From Amycolatopsis sp. CA-126428 (GTDB lineage: Bacteria; Actinomycetota; Actinomycetes; Mycobacteriales; Pseudonocardiaceae), in NCBI RefSeq assembly GCF_002904335.1, contig NZ_PPHF01000074.1:62001-126000 (forward strand): 64,000 nucleotides of DNA. The letters are read 5' to 3'. Position numbers and translations under genes: made by a program. The number at the start of each line of letters is the position of its first letter. The first letter of the stretch is position 1. A model generated the notes under the pieces. It did no database searches. It was not told where the DNA came from and saw only the letters and a list, made by a program, of their open reading frames with translations. This document shows positions 55,521 to 63,700 of this stretch, in pieces.

Positions 55521-56278
55521 GTGAACCGGTGGCCGGGGCGGGGAATCAACTTCGGCAACGTGCTCGACGCGCTGGGCGACGGCCCGGAGCTGCCGCTCGA
55601 CGGGCGGTACTTCGACGAGGTGGCCGAGGCCGGCTTCGCCACGGTCCGCTTGCCGGTCCGGTGGTCGGCGCACGCCCAGGCCGAGCCGCCGTACGCGATC
55701 GACCCGGCGTTCGCCCGGCGCGTCGACGCCGGCGTGGCGGCGGCGCTCGACCGCGGTCAGCTCACGGCGGCCCGGTGGAACGCCGTGCTGGCCGAGGCCC
55801 TCGCCGTCGTCCGGGCGGCCGACCCCCCCGTACGGTGATCATCGGGCCCGCCGAGATGAACGGCCTCGACGCGCTCCCCGCGTTCGCCGTGCCCGCCGGC
55901 GGCAACCTGATCGCCTCGATCCACTACTACGCGCCGTTCGAGTTCACCCACCAAGGCGCCGGCTGGGTACCCGGCGCCGGCCGCTGGCTCGGCCGCACCT
56001 GGGGCGGCGCCGCCGACGAGGACGCCGTGCGCGGTGATCCGGCCAAGGTCGCATCCTGCGGACGAGAGCACCGGCTTCCCGTGTTCATCGGGGAATTCGG
56101 CGTGTTTTCCGCGGCGGACATGGTCTCCCGCGCGCGGTGGACGGCGTTCGTCCGGGCCGAGGCCGAGCGTCTCGGCCTGAGCTGGGCTTATGGGGAGTTC
56201 GGCACCGATTTCGGCGCTTTCGATCCGGATCGTGGCGAGTGGCGTGAGCCGTTGCGGCGGGCGCTTCTCGGCGACTAG
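55521..56278 (+). pseudogene. Remnant of GH5 cellulase gene (deletion and frameshift)
   Basis: N-terminal text RGINFGNVLDA, ATVRLPVRWSAH and AIDPAFARRVDAGVAAALDRG is glycoside hydrolase family 5; C-terminal text TVIIGPAEMNGLDALPAF, NLIASIHYYAPFEFTHQG and PVFIGEFGVFSA is too. But the catalytic centre with the HH and N-E-P motifs is missing between DRG and QLTAARWNA (near 55755), which suggests an in-frame deletion of about 45 codons. Frame is then lost at a run of seven C at 55823-55829; one more C restores PRTVIIGP. The nucleophile Glu region (IGEFG) remains. It cannot be an active cellulase. Confidence 0.8.
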
Positions 56279-56384
56279 GAGCGCGCCGCCGGCCCCGCGC
56301 GGTGACCGGGTGGACGCCGTCGGACATGGAACCGAGGTGGAGTGGGTACCCGGGGGAACTTCGTGCCGAGCGGGAGGAGCACCC

Positions 56385-57131
56385 ATGGAACGGCCGGACC
56401 CCGCCGCACCCGTCTCGCCGCTGTTCGACGAGGTCACCGGGGCGCTGGAAGCCCTCACCGCCGTGCTGCGGGAGGAGGACGACTTCCGGATCCTGCTGCA
56501 GCACATCTGCCTGCAGGTGCGCCACGCCGTTCCCGGCGTCCACGAGGCCTCGATCACCCTGGTGACCGGCGAGGTGCCGCACACGGCGACCGCCACGAGC
56601 GCGGTCGTGGACGACCTCGACGGCGACCAGTACCGGATCGGCGACGGCCCCTGCCTGGAGGCGGTCCGTGGCGGCAAGATCGTCCGCACGACGGTGTCCG
56701 ACGCGGTCGAGCGGTGGCCGCGGTTCGCCGGCGGCGCCCGGGAGGCGGGCTTCGGGAGCTTCCTCGCCGCGCCCCTGGTGGCCGATGAGCGGTTCTCCGG
56801 CGCGATCAACTGCTACGGACGGCAGGACGACGGCTTCGAAGAGGTCGAAGCCCAGCTGCTGGAGCTCTACACGGCCGCGGTGGCGGCGATCCTCCGGATG
56901 TACCACCGGTACCTGAAGGCGCGGGAGACCGCCGAGCACCTCCGCACGGCGCTGACCTCCCGCGCGGTCATCGACCAGGCCAAGGGCATGCTGATGGCCA
57001 TCCGCCAGGTCGACGCCGACGACGCCTTCGCCCTCCTGGTGGAGCAGTCGCAGCGGGAGAACGTCAAGCTGCGCGAGGTCGCGGAGCGGTTCGTCGCGCG
57101 GGTGGTCTCCGGGCACGTCCTGCCGAGGTAG
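56385..57131 (+). CDS. GAF-ANTAR RNA-binding regulator
   Basis: A 248-residue protein starting at ATG 56385 after GGGAGGAG. GAF at about 30-165 (ASITLVTGEVPHTATATSAV, IGDGPCLEAVRGG) and a clear ANTAR domain at about 190-240 (SRAVIDQAKGMLMAIRQVDADDAFALLV, then RENVKLREVAERFVARVV). The third ANTAR protein of the region. It is nine bases upstream of the stand-alone LigD polymerase gene, so both are probably co-transcribed. Confidence 0.92.
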   Translation: MERPDPAAPVSPLFDEVTGALEALTAVLREEDDFRILLQHICLQVRHAVPGVHEASITLVTGEVPHTATATSAVVDDLDGDQYRIGDGPCLEAVRGGKIVRTTVSDAVERWPRFAGGAREAGFGSFLAAPLVADERFSGAINCYGRQDDGFEEVEAQLLELYTAAVAAILRMYHRYLKARETAEHLRTALTSRAVIDQAKGMLMAIRQVDADDAFALLVEQSQRENVKLREVAERFVARVVSGHVLPR

Positions 57132-57140
57132 CGTGGGACC

Positions 57141-58061
57141 GTGGCGGGGAGCAGGATCACGGTCCAGGTCGGCGAGCGGCAGCTGACGCTCTCGAACCTC
57201 GAGAAGGTGCTCTACCCGCGGCCCGGCTTCACCAAGGGCGAGGTGCTCGACTACTACACGCGGATCGCGCCGGTGCTGCTGCCGCACATCCGCGACCGGG
57301 CGATGACGTTCGTGCGGTTCCCCGAGGGGGTCACCGGCGGCTCGTTCTTCGAGAAGGACGTCTCCCGGCACGCCCCGGACTGGGTCCGCACCGCGCGGCT
57401 GAGCGTCGGCGGCCGCGGCAAGGACCCCGAGATCATCGCGTACCCGCTGATCAACGCCCTGCCCGAGCTGGTGTGGGCGGCCAACCTCGCCGCCCTCGAA
57501 CTGCACGTCCACCAGTGGACCGTCGGGCCCGGCGACGAGCGCGGCACCCCGGACCGGCTGGTGTTCGACCTCGACCCGGGGCCCGGCGCGACCGTCGTCG
57601 ACTGCTGCCGGGTCGCCGAACGGCTCCACGACGTCCTCGTCGAGGACGGGCTGACCCCGGTGGCGAAGACCAGCGGCTCCAAAGGCATGCAGCTGTACGC
57701 GGGCGTCGTGACGACGGACGGCGGAGAGCCGTCGCAGTACGCCAAGGCGCTGGCCGAGCGGCTTGCCGCCGAGACGCCGGACCTCGTCGTGGCGCGGATG
57801 ACGAAGAACCTGCGCCCGGGCAAGGTCTTCATCGACTGGAGCCAGAACAACCCGGTGAAGACCACCGTGGCGCCGTACTCGCTGCGCGGGCGCGACGAGC
57901 CGACGGTGTCGGCTCCGGTGACGTGGGACGAGGTCCGCGCCTGCCGGCACGTGACGCACCTGAGGTTCACCGCGGGCGACGTCCTGGCGCGTGTCGAGGA
58001 CTTCGGAGATCTGTTCGCCGATCTGGAACGCACCCGCGTCCCGATTCCTGCGTTCGGCTGA
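57141..58061 (+). CDS. Stand-alone LigD-type NHEJ polymerase domain protein
   Basis: A 306-residue polymerase/primase domain alone: QLTLSNLEKVLYPRPGFTKGEVLDYY, FVRFPEGVTGGSFFEKDV, LVFDLDPGPGATVVDC with two metal-binding aspartates, KTSGSKGMQLYA and FIDWSQNNPVKTTVAPYSLRG. It fills short gaps at broken DNA ends, adding ribonucleotides by preference in known cases. Start GTG 57141. Together with 1-216 and 47464-49041 it makes a third LigD-like polymerase in this window. Confidence 0.92.
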   Translation: MAGSRITVQVGERQLTLSNLEKVLYPRPGFTKGEVLDYYTRIAPVLLPHIRDRAMTFVRFPEGVTGGSFFEKDVSRHAPDWVRTARLSVGGRGKDPEIIAYPLINALPELVWAANLAALELHVHQWTVGPGDERGTPDRLVFDLDPGPGATVVDCCRVAERLHDVLVEDGLTPVAKTSGSKGMQLYAGVVTTDGGEPSQYAKALAERLAAETPDLVVARMTKNLRPGKVFIDWSQNNPVKTTVAPYSLRGRDEPTVSAPVTWDEVRACRHVTHLRFTAGDVLARVEDFGDLFADLERTRVPIPAFG

Positions 58062-58160
58062 ACTTCGGCAACCACCATTAGTACCGCCTGTGCTGGCGAT
58101 TTTCCGGAGAATTGCAAGAAAGCGGCTTCACCTGCGGATTTGATCGTCCACAGTGGATTG

Positions 58161-58172
58161 CTGCACGTGCAG
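58161..58172. promoter_or_regulatory. 12-bp palindrome upstream of DUF6292 gene
   Basis: CTGCACGTGCAG is a perfect palindrome in the 276-base gap before GTG 58338. It may be an operator. Nothing else definite is seen in 58062-58337. Confidence 0.4.
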
Positions 58173-58337
58173 ACGGCCGTGTCGCTGCACGACCCGCAAG
58201 TGCGGATGTTCGGCGGTGCGCGGAAGTCCGCGAAGTCGGTACGGTGCTGTGCACGAAGCGCGACAGCCGTCGCGGTGGCGAAAGACAATGATGTGGCGGC
58301 CGTTGCCGGTCTTGTCGAACGTGGCGAAAGGAAACGG

Positions 58338-58757
58338 GTGTCCGGCCTGATCGACGCCGATCTCGAATTCTGGTTCCAGCGCGGGCTGCGCGCGTATCTC
58401 GGCGAGGTGGCGCGCGCGCTCGGCTTCGGCCTGGAATCCTGCACCGTGGACGTCGACGTCCCGGTGTCGGCGTACCTGGCGGTGGACTGGCGGCTGCGCC
58501 GGTACCCCGAGCGCGACGTGGCGCTGCTCTGGGACGAGGTGCACGGCTGGGCGGCCGCGGTCGAGGCGGCGTGCGGGGAGGAGATGATCGTGCTGTCCTA
58601 CCTCGGCGGCGAGGACATCCTGCCGCCGCCGCGCGAGGTCGTGCGTTTCCTGGCCGCGCTGCGGGCCGGCGCCCGCGAACCGGACCGGCCGGGCTCACCC
58701 GTGCTGCGCCGCGCCGGCCGCCACCAGGAGCTGCTGCCGCTGTTTCCGGCCCGCTGA
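58338..58757 (+). CDS. DUF6292 family protein
   Basis: A 139-residue protein starting at GTG 58338 with AAAGGA seven bases upstream; a longer reading from 58140 is less likely. The text LEFWFQRGLRAYLGEVARALG, PVSAYLAVDWRL and YPERDVALLWDEVHGWAAAVE fits a family common in Amycolatopsis and relatives (DUF6292) whose role is unknown. It may be a nucleotide- or ligand-binding protein; I do not assign more. Confidence 0.75.
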   Translation: MSGLIDADLEFWFQRGLRAYLGEVARALGFGLESCTVDVDVPVSAYLAVDWRLRRYPERDVALLWDEVHGWAAAVEAACGEEMIVLSYLGGEDILPPPREVVRFLAALRAGAREPDRPGSPVLRRAGRHQELLPLFPAR

Positions 58758-58806
58758 ATCTCCACAGTGGACGGTGCCGTGCCGGCTCCCCGGCACGGCA
58801 CCGCGC

Positions 58807-59706
58807 TCACCGCGGGCCGGCGAAGCTCACCGAGCTGATCGACGGGCGCAGGTCACGCAGGCCGGGCAGGTTCGCCAGCTTCCGCAGGGTGCCCGGCCGC
58901 CAGGCCGTGCGGCCGGGCGGCGGCTGCACGTCTTCGACGGCGGCCACGCCGGGAATCCGGCCGGGCAGCCGCGCCGCTTCGGAGACGGTCAGGCCGAACG
59001 GCATGGGCGGGACGGTGTAGCGGGCCGACAGGCGCAGCCCGGAATTGTCGGTGCCGGCCGGTAGAGTGGAAAACGGGGGGCGCCCCCGCGGCCCGCCCTT
59101 CAGCGTCCGTTTGCTGAGCCACGGCGGGATCGAGTCGAAGAACAGCTGCCCGCCGGGAAATCGCGCGGCGCAGTCGGCGATCAGGGCGAACACCTCGTCG
59201 CGGTCGAGGTACATGAACAGGCCTTCGGCCGAGATGAACACGCCCCGCGCCGGATCGGGGAGGTCCAGCCAGCCGCGGTCCAGGGCCGAGGCGGCAATCG
59301 CGGTCATCCGCGGCTCCGGCGGCAGCAGGCGCCGGCGCAGGTCGATCACCGGCGGCAGGTCCACCGAAAGCCAGTCGACGGCGGGCCGCCCCAGGCGCCA
59401 ATAGGTGGTCTGCAGGCCCTCGCCGAGGGCGACGACCGTGGCAGCGGGATACCAGTCCAGGTAGGCGCGGATGGCGAAGTCCAGGGCGACCGCGCGCAGC
59501 GGGTGAATCTGGTCCGGCTTGCCGAACCGCGCGTAGTCGTAGGAGATGCGGCGGTGGAGGCGTTCGGCCAGCGGGTCGGCGAAGGCCGAGCCGGGGTGCC
59601 GTGACTCTTCGGCGCGGTTGCGCAGCGTCCACAGGCAGGTGGCCGCCACGCCGTCGAGAGCCTCGCCGTCGATCCGGTCCTCTTCGTTCTTCGGCGCCGC
59701 GCTCAT
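58807..59706 (-). CDS. LCM-family O-methyltransferase (TcmP-like)
   Basis: A 299-residue protein of the leucine carboxyl methyltransferase fold (SAM-dependent): VAATCLWTLRNRAEESR, AIRAYLDWYPAATVVALGEGLQTTYWRL with the SAM loop, and FISAEGLFMYLDRDEVFALI. Relatives include polyketide O-methyltransferases such as TcmP, but no biosynthetic gene is adjacent. Its ATG 59706 overlaps the stop of the esterase gene (ATGA), so both are translated together and probably regulated by the TetR at 60725. Confidence 0.9.
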   Translation of the reverse strand: MSAAPKNEEDRIDGEALDGVAATCLWTLRNRAEESRHPGSAFADPLAERLHRRISYDYARFGKPDQIHPLRAVALDFAIRAYLDWYPAATVVALGEGLQTTYWRLGRPAVDWLSVDLPPVIDLRRRLLPPEPRMTAIAASALDRGWLDLPDPARGVFISAEGLFMYLDRDEVFALIADCAARFPGGQLFFDSIPPWLSKRTLKGGPRGRPPFSTLPAGTDNSGLRLSARYTVPPMPFGLTVSEAARLPGRIPGVAAVEDVQPPPGRTAWRPGTLRKLANLPGLRDLRPSISSVSFAGPR

Positions 59707-60662
59707 GCCTGCTTCACCGCGAACGAGGTCCGGAGAAAGCCGAGGATCTCCGCCGCCGCGGCCTCGGCCTGCGGGACCAGGCCCGGCATGCTGAGGAACG
59801 CGTGCCCGGCACCGGCGTACTCGCACAGCCGGACCGGAGTGCCCGCCGCCTCGAGGCGCCCGGCGTAGCGGCGGCCGTGATCGGCCAGCGGGTCGTGCGT
59901 CGGCACCACGACGAGCGCCGGGGCCAGCCCGTCCAGGTCGCCGGCGTGCAGCGGGGAAACCGCGCGGGCGTCGGTACCCGGCGGGACGGCGAGCCGCCGG
60001 AACAGTTGCAGCACGGGCACGCTGAGGGTCGGTGTGTGGGCGTACTCGGTGACCGAGGGGTGGTCGAACAGCGCTTCGGTCGCGTCGACCGCCGGGTTGA
60101 CCAGCACCTGGGCCCGCAGGGGCAGCCCCGCTTCCCTGGCCCGGATCGCGGCCAGTGCGCTGATCAGGCCGCCGCAGCTTTCGCCGAAGACGGCGGCCCG
60201 TGCCGGGTCGACGCCCCACGCCCCGGCGTCCCGCACCAGGTGCCGGAGCACGTCCCAGCCGTCGTCGACCGCGTCCGGGAGCGGGTGGTCCGGGGCGACC
60301 AGCCGGTGTTCGACCGAGACGACGACCGCGGGCAGCCGGGCGGCGAGCCGGCTGTTCACCCAGTCGCTCTGCACCGCCGTGCCCACGAACCCGCCGCCGT
60401 GGACGTGGACCACGAGCGGCAGCGCGACACCGTCGCCCGCGGCCGGCCGGTACACCCGGACCGGCAGGTCGCGGCCGGGCAACGCCAGTTCCCACCACTC
60501 GATCACGGCGTCCGGGTCCGGTTCCCCGGTGATCGCCCGCGCCGCGGCGGACGCCCGGAAGCGGTTCTCCGCCGCGCGGTAGGAGAGCAGTTCTTCGGTG
60601 GTCATCGCCGGCCAGTCCGGCTCCGGCGGGCGCTGCACGATCGGCTGTCCGGTCACGATCAC
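59703..60662 (-). CDS. HSL-type alpha/beta hydrolase (esterase)
   Basis: A 319-residue hydrolase of the hormone-sensitive lipase family. HGGG at residues 88-91 forms the oxyanion hole, the nucleophile is Ser162 in GESCGG, Asp occurs in THDPLADH, and His in GAGHAFLS. It likely hydrolyses short-chain esters. It is the first gene of an operon with the O-methyltransferase and is divergent from a TetR gene. Confidence 0.92.
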   Translation of the reverse strand: MIVTGQPIVQRPPEPDWPAMTTEELLSYRAAENRFRASAAARAITGEPDPDAVIEWWELALPGRDLPVRVYRPAAGDGVALPLVVHVHGGGFVGTAVQSDWVNSRLAARLPAVVVSVEHRLVAPDHPLPDAVDDGWDVLRHLVRDAGAWGVDPARAAVFGESCGGLISALAAIRAREAGLPLRAQVLVNPAVDATEALFDHPSVTEYAHTPTLSVPVLQLFRRLAVPPGTDARAVSPLHAGDLDGLAPALVVVPTHDPLADHGRRYAGRLEAAGTPVRLCEYAGAGHAFLSMPGLVPQAEAAAAEILGFLRTSFAVKQA

Positions 60663-60671
60663 TCCCTAGTT

Positions 60672-60716
60672 TCGAAACCTGAGGTATCGAAACCTACGGT
60701 AGCGAAAACCGGTAGG
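60672..60716. promoter_or_regulatory. Tandem 15-bp operator repeats, divergent TetR promoter
   Basis: TCGAAACCTGAGGTA (60672-60686), TCGAAACCTACGGTA (60687-60701) and GCGAAAACCGGTAGG (60702-60716, degenerate). They fill the gap between the esterase operon and the TetR gene. A 10-bp palindrome GTTTCGAAAC lies at 60669-60678. Probably the sites of the TetR encoded at 60725. Confidence 0.75.
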
Positions 60717-60724
60717 CTTCCGCC

Positions 60725-61282
60725 ATGGCTTCTTCCGCCCGGCCGCCGGGCCGGCCCCGCGCCGGCGTCCACGACGTGGTGTTCGCCGCGACGCTGAGCA
60801 CGGTCGAGGAGCTCGGCTACGCGAAGGCCACGGTCGAGCGCATCGCCGCGGCCGCCGGCGTCGCGAAGACGACGATCTACCGGCGCTGGCCGTCCAAGGG
60901 CGAGCTGATCGTGGACTGCCTCCTGGACGCGTTCGGCCCGGCGCCGCTGGCCGGCGGGAGCCGGGCGGAAACCCTGACCGCGGCCATCCGCTGGGCGGCG
61001 GCGAAGATCGGCGAACCCGGGGTGGGCGATGCGTTCGCCGGCGTGTTCAGCGACGCCGTCAGCGATCCGGCGCTGCGCGTGGTCCTGTCCTCGCGGCTGC
61101 AGGACCCGTACCGGCTCGCGCTCCAGGACGCCCTCGGCGAGTCGGAGAGCCGGGTGCTGTTCTTCGTCGACGTCGTGGTCGGCGCGCTGCTGCACCGGAT
61201 GGGCATGACCGGCGAGCCGATGGTCGACGCCGACGTCACGGCGCTGGCCGAGATGGTCGTGGCGCACTTCGGGCAGCGGTGA
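60725..61282 (+). CDS. TetR family transcriptional regulator
   Basis: A 185-residue TetR protein (MASSARPPGRPRAGV). The helix-turn-helix is at about 35-56 (ATVERIAAAAGVAKTTIYRRWPSKGEL). It is divergent from the esterase/methyltransferase operon, which it very likely controls via the tandem repeats at 60672-60716. The ligand is unknown. Confidence 0.93.
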   Translation: MASSARPPGRPRAGVHDVVFAATLSTVEELGYAKATVERIAAAAGVAKTTIYRRWPSKGELIVDCLLDAFGPAPLAGGSRAETLTAAIRWAAAKIGEPGVGDAFAGVFSDAVSDPALRVVLSSRLQDPYRLALQDALGESESRVLFFVDVVVGALLHRMGMTGEPMVDADVTALAEMVVAHFGQR

Positions 61283-61379
61283 CGGGCGTCACGTGCCGGG
61301 CTGTCACATCGGCCCGGACCGCGGAGTCGTGGGGGTGACGGACCCCGACCCCGGGGCCCGCGGTCCCCGAGGAGTTCCG

Positions 61380-61721
61380 ATGCACACCGCCCACCTGATC
61401 GTCACCATCGCCGCCGCGGCCTGGGTCGGCTTCTCGGCCGTCTCGATGTTCACCCGCGCCAAGTGGGTCGTCGAGCCGATCACCGAGTACGGCGTGCCCC
61501 GCTCGTGGTGGAATCTGCTCGGCACGGCCAAGGCGGCCGGTGCGGCGGGGCTGCTCGCCGGGCTCTTCTGGCCGCCGATCGGCATCGCGGCGGCGATCGG
61601 CCTGGTGCTGTACTTCAGCGGCGCGCTGGTCACCGTGGCCCGGGCGCGGGCGTACACGCACCTGGCGTTCCCGGTGCTCTACCTCGCGCCGGTGGTCGCT
61701 TCGCTGGCCCTGCTGCCCTGA
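61380..61721 (+). CDS. DoxX-like small membrane protein
   Basis: A 113-residue protein starting at ATG 61380 after GAGGAG. Four hydrophobic segments (LIVTIAAAAWVGFSAVSMF; LLGTAKAAGAAGLLAGLFW; IGIAAAIGLVLYFSGALVTV; LAFPVLYLAPVVASLALL) and PRSWWNLLGTAKAAGAAGL fit the DoxX/DUF family of the membrane redox-like kind. It overlaps the end of the convergent hydrolase by 43 bases. Confidence 0.82.
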   Translation: MHTAHLIVTIAAAAWVGFSAVSMFTRAKWVVEPITEYGVPRSWWNLLGTAKAAGAAGLLAGLFWPPIGIAAAIGLVLYFSGALVTVARARAYTHLAFPVLYLAPVVASLALLP

Positions 61722-62545
61722 TCGGCGAGCCAGGTGAGCGCGTCGGCGGCGTGGTGCAGCACGGACAGGTGGCCCTCGCCGGGCACGGGCCGGTACTCGG
61801 CGTCCGGGCACCGCCCGGCGAGCCACGCGCTGTGCGTGGCGGGGATCATCCGGTCCCGCTCGCCGTGCAGGAGGAGGACGGGCGCGGTGATCCGCGCGGG
61901 GTCGCCGCCCCACGGCGTGACGTAGGCGAGGTCGTCGTCGATCAGCCCGCCGGGCCCGTCCACGAGCGCCGCGCGGACGACCTCGTCCAGCCACGACCAC
62001 GACCCGCCGAGCACGGCGAGGTCGGCTTCGGTGAAGACAGCCGGATCGAACTCGGCGGCCGCTTCGTACTTCTCCTTGGCAGCCCGTCCTTCGGTGGCGG
62101 CCCGCAGCGAGCCGGCACTCGCGGCGGCCATGCCCTTGAACCAGTCGAGCCCGCCGGCATCGAACGGCGCAACGGCGGCCATGCTCGCGACGGCGAGCAC
62201 CCGCTCCGGCAGCAGGGCGGCACACGCGAGGGCGTGCGAGCTGCCGCCGGAGTGCCCCATCAGGCCGAACGCACCGATCCCGAGCGCATCGGCCACGGCG
62301 GTGACGCACTCGGCGGCGTTCCCGACGGTCCGCCCGGGCACCGGCGTCGAAGTCCGGTAGCCCGGCCGGTCGAAGGACACGAACCGGACCCCGAGCTCCG
62401 CGGCCAGGGGAAGCAACGGCCCGGGCGGCGCCCCGGTGTTGGGGGTCCCGTGGTGCCAGAAGACGGTCAGCCGTGCCGGGCCGCCGGTGTCGTAGACGTG
62501 CAGGGTGCGTCCGCCGGGCAGCGCCAAGTCGGTCTCGGTGACCAT
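61679..62545 (-). CDS. Alpha/beta hydrolase
   Basis: A 288-residue alpha/beta hydrolase: oxyanion region WHHGTPNTG near 30-38, nucleophile Ser99 in GHSGG, an acid in HGERDRM and His in PGEGHLSVLH. The substrate is unknown. ATG 62545 overlaps the stop of the esterase upstream by one base, so the two are coupled. Confidence 0.9.
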   Translation of the reverse strand: MVTETDLALPGGRTLHVYDTGGPARLTVFWHHGTPNTGAPPGPLLPLAAELGVRFVSFDRPGYRTSTPVPGRTVGNAAECVTAVADALGIGAFGLMGHSGGSSHALACAALLPERVLAVASMAAVAPFDAGGLDWFKGMAAASAGSLRAATEGRAAKEKYEAAAEFDPAVFTEADLAVLGGSWSWLDEVVRAALVDGPGGLIDDDLAYVTPWGGDPARITAPVLLLHGERDRMIPATHSAWLAGRCPDAEYRPVPGEGHLSVLHHAADALTWLADQGSRASEATTGAR

Positions 62546-63567
62546 CAGCGAGCCAGCCGATCCGCCAGCCAGGCCAGCGAAAGCGGGTACCGGTAGTCGA
62601 TCCCGCCGTGGCCCGCGTCGAACAGCTCGAAGTGGACGCGGTCGTCCGGCAGGCCCGCCCGGGCCACCTCCGCCCGGAACGCCTGCGCGCCGATGTCGAG
62701 GAAGTACTCGTCGCTCGTGCCCGCGTCGATCCACACCGCGCGCAGCGAACGGACCGCCTCCGCGTGGCCCGCCACCATCCGGACCGGGTCCCAGTCCAGC
62801 CAGCGCTGCCACTGCTCCGGCCGCAGCGCGCCGGTCAGCGGGTCGAACGGCAGCTCCGGCGTCCCGTCGTCCCGGGCCGAGAAGCACGCCGAGACGCCCA
62901 GCACCATGAGCAGGGTCGCGTCTTCGGGCTTGGTGAACGCCGGGCGGCTCCGGAAGTCCGCCCACCACGCCTGGATGTCCTGGTCGTACCCGCGCAGCGC
63001 GCGGACCGCCTTGCCGAAGTCGGGGATGTAGGACAGCTCGTACAGCGCGTCACCCGCGTGCGTCGCCAGCGCGCCGAACAGCTCCGGCCGCAGCATCGGC
63101 GTGATCATCGCGCCGAACCCGCCCGACGACTTGCCCGCGATCGCGCGGGACTCGCGGCCGGGGAGGGTCCGGTAGTGCTCGTCGACCCACGGCACGATCT
63201 CGTCGCACAGGTAGGAGTGGTAGCGGCCGGTGCCCGGCGAATCGACGAACTGCGAGCCGCCGTACGCGGTCCACGCGTCGACGTACACCACGACGCACCC
63301 CGGCGCACCGGCGGCGAAGACGGCGTCGGCCGTCTCCACGAACGGCTGCCGGAACGGGGTCCGGTTGGCCCACATCGCCAGGTGCCCGGTGTAGCCCTGG
63401 ATGACGTAGACCGCCGGGTAGCGCTCGTCGCCGTCGTCGTAGCCGGGCGGGACGTACACCCACAGCGGCCGATCGTGCGGGTCGCCGAGCGGATTGCCGC
63501 GCAGCAGCGTGGAAGTCACGGTGTGCCGGTCGAGCCGGCCGGCGAGTTCGGCGTCCCAGGGCAGCAT
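62545..63567 (-). CDS. Esterase (PF00756, esterase D type)
   Basis: A 340-residue cytoplasmic esterase (no signal peptide). VIQGYTGH, VVVYVDAWTAYGGSQF and the nucleophile Ser147 in GKSSGGFGA, with DAGTSDEYF and AGHGG giving Asp and His. Members include S-formylglutathione hydrolase-like and mycolyltransferase-like enzymes; without a signal peptide an esterase is most likely. Start ATG 63567; no strong ribosome binding site is visible. Confidence 0.85.
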   Translation of the reverse strand: MLPWDAELAGRLDRHTVTSTLLRGNPLGDPHDRPLWVYVPPGYDDGDERYPAVYVIQGYTGHLAMWANRTPFRQPFVETADAVFAAGAPGCVVVYVDAWTAYGGSQFVDSPGTGRYHSYLCDEIVPWVDEHYRTLPGRESRAIAGKSSGGFGAMITPMLRPELFGALATHAGDALYELSYIPDFGKAVRALRGYDQDIQAWWADFRSRPAFTKPEDATLLMVLGVSACFSARDDGTPELPFDPLTGALRPEQWQRWLDWDPVRMVAGHAEAVRSLRAVWIDAGTSDEYFLDIGAQAFRAEVARAGLPDDRVHFELFDAGHGGIDYRYPLSLAWLADRLAR

Positions 63568-63700
63568 GCGGCCAGTCAACCACGGGTCACCGGTTGCACG
63601 GGCTGAGCAATACCTCTTTTCGGCGCGTAGCGTTGAGCCCGTTTCGGCCCGAAGTCCGTGTGGCGGACACGGTGGTGGACCGGGAGAAGCGGGGAAGACC

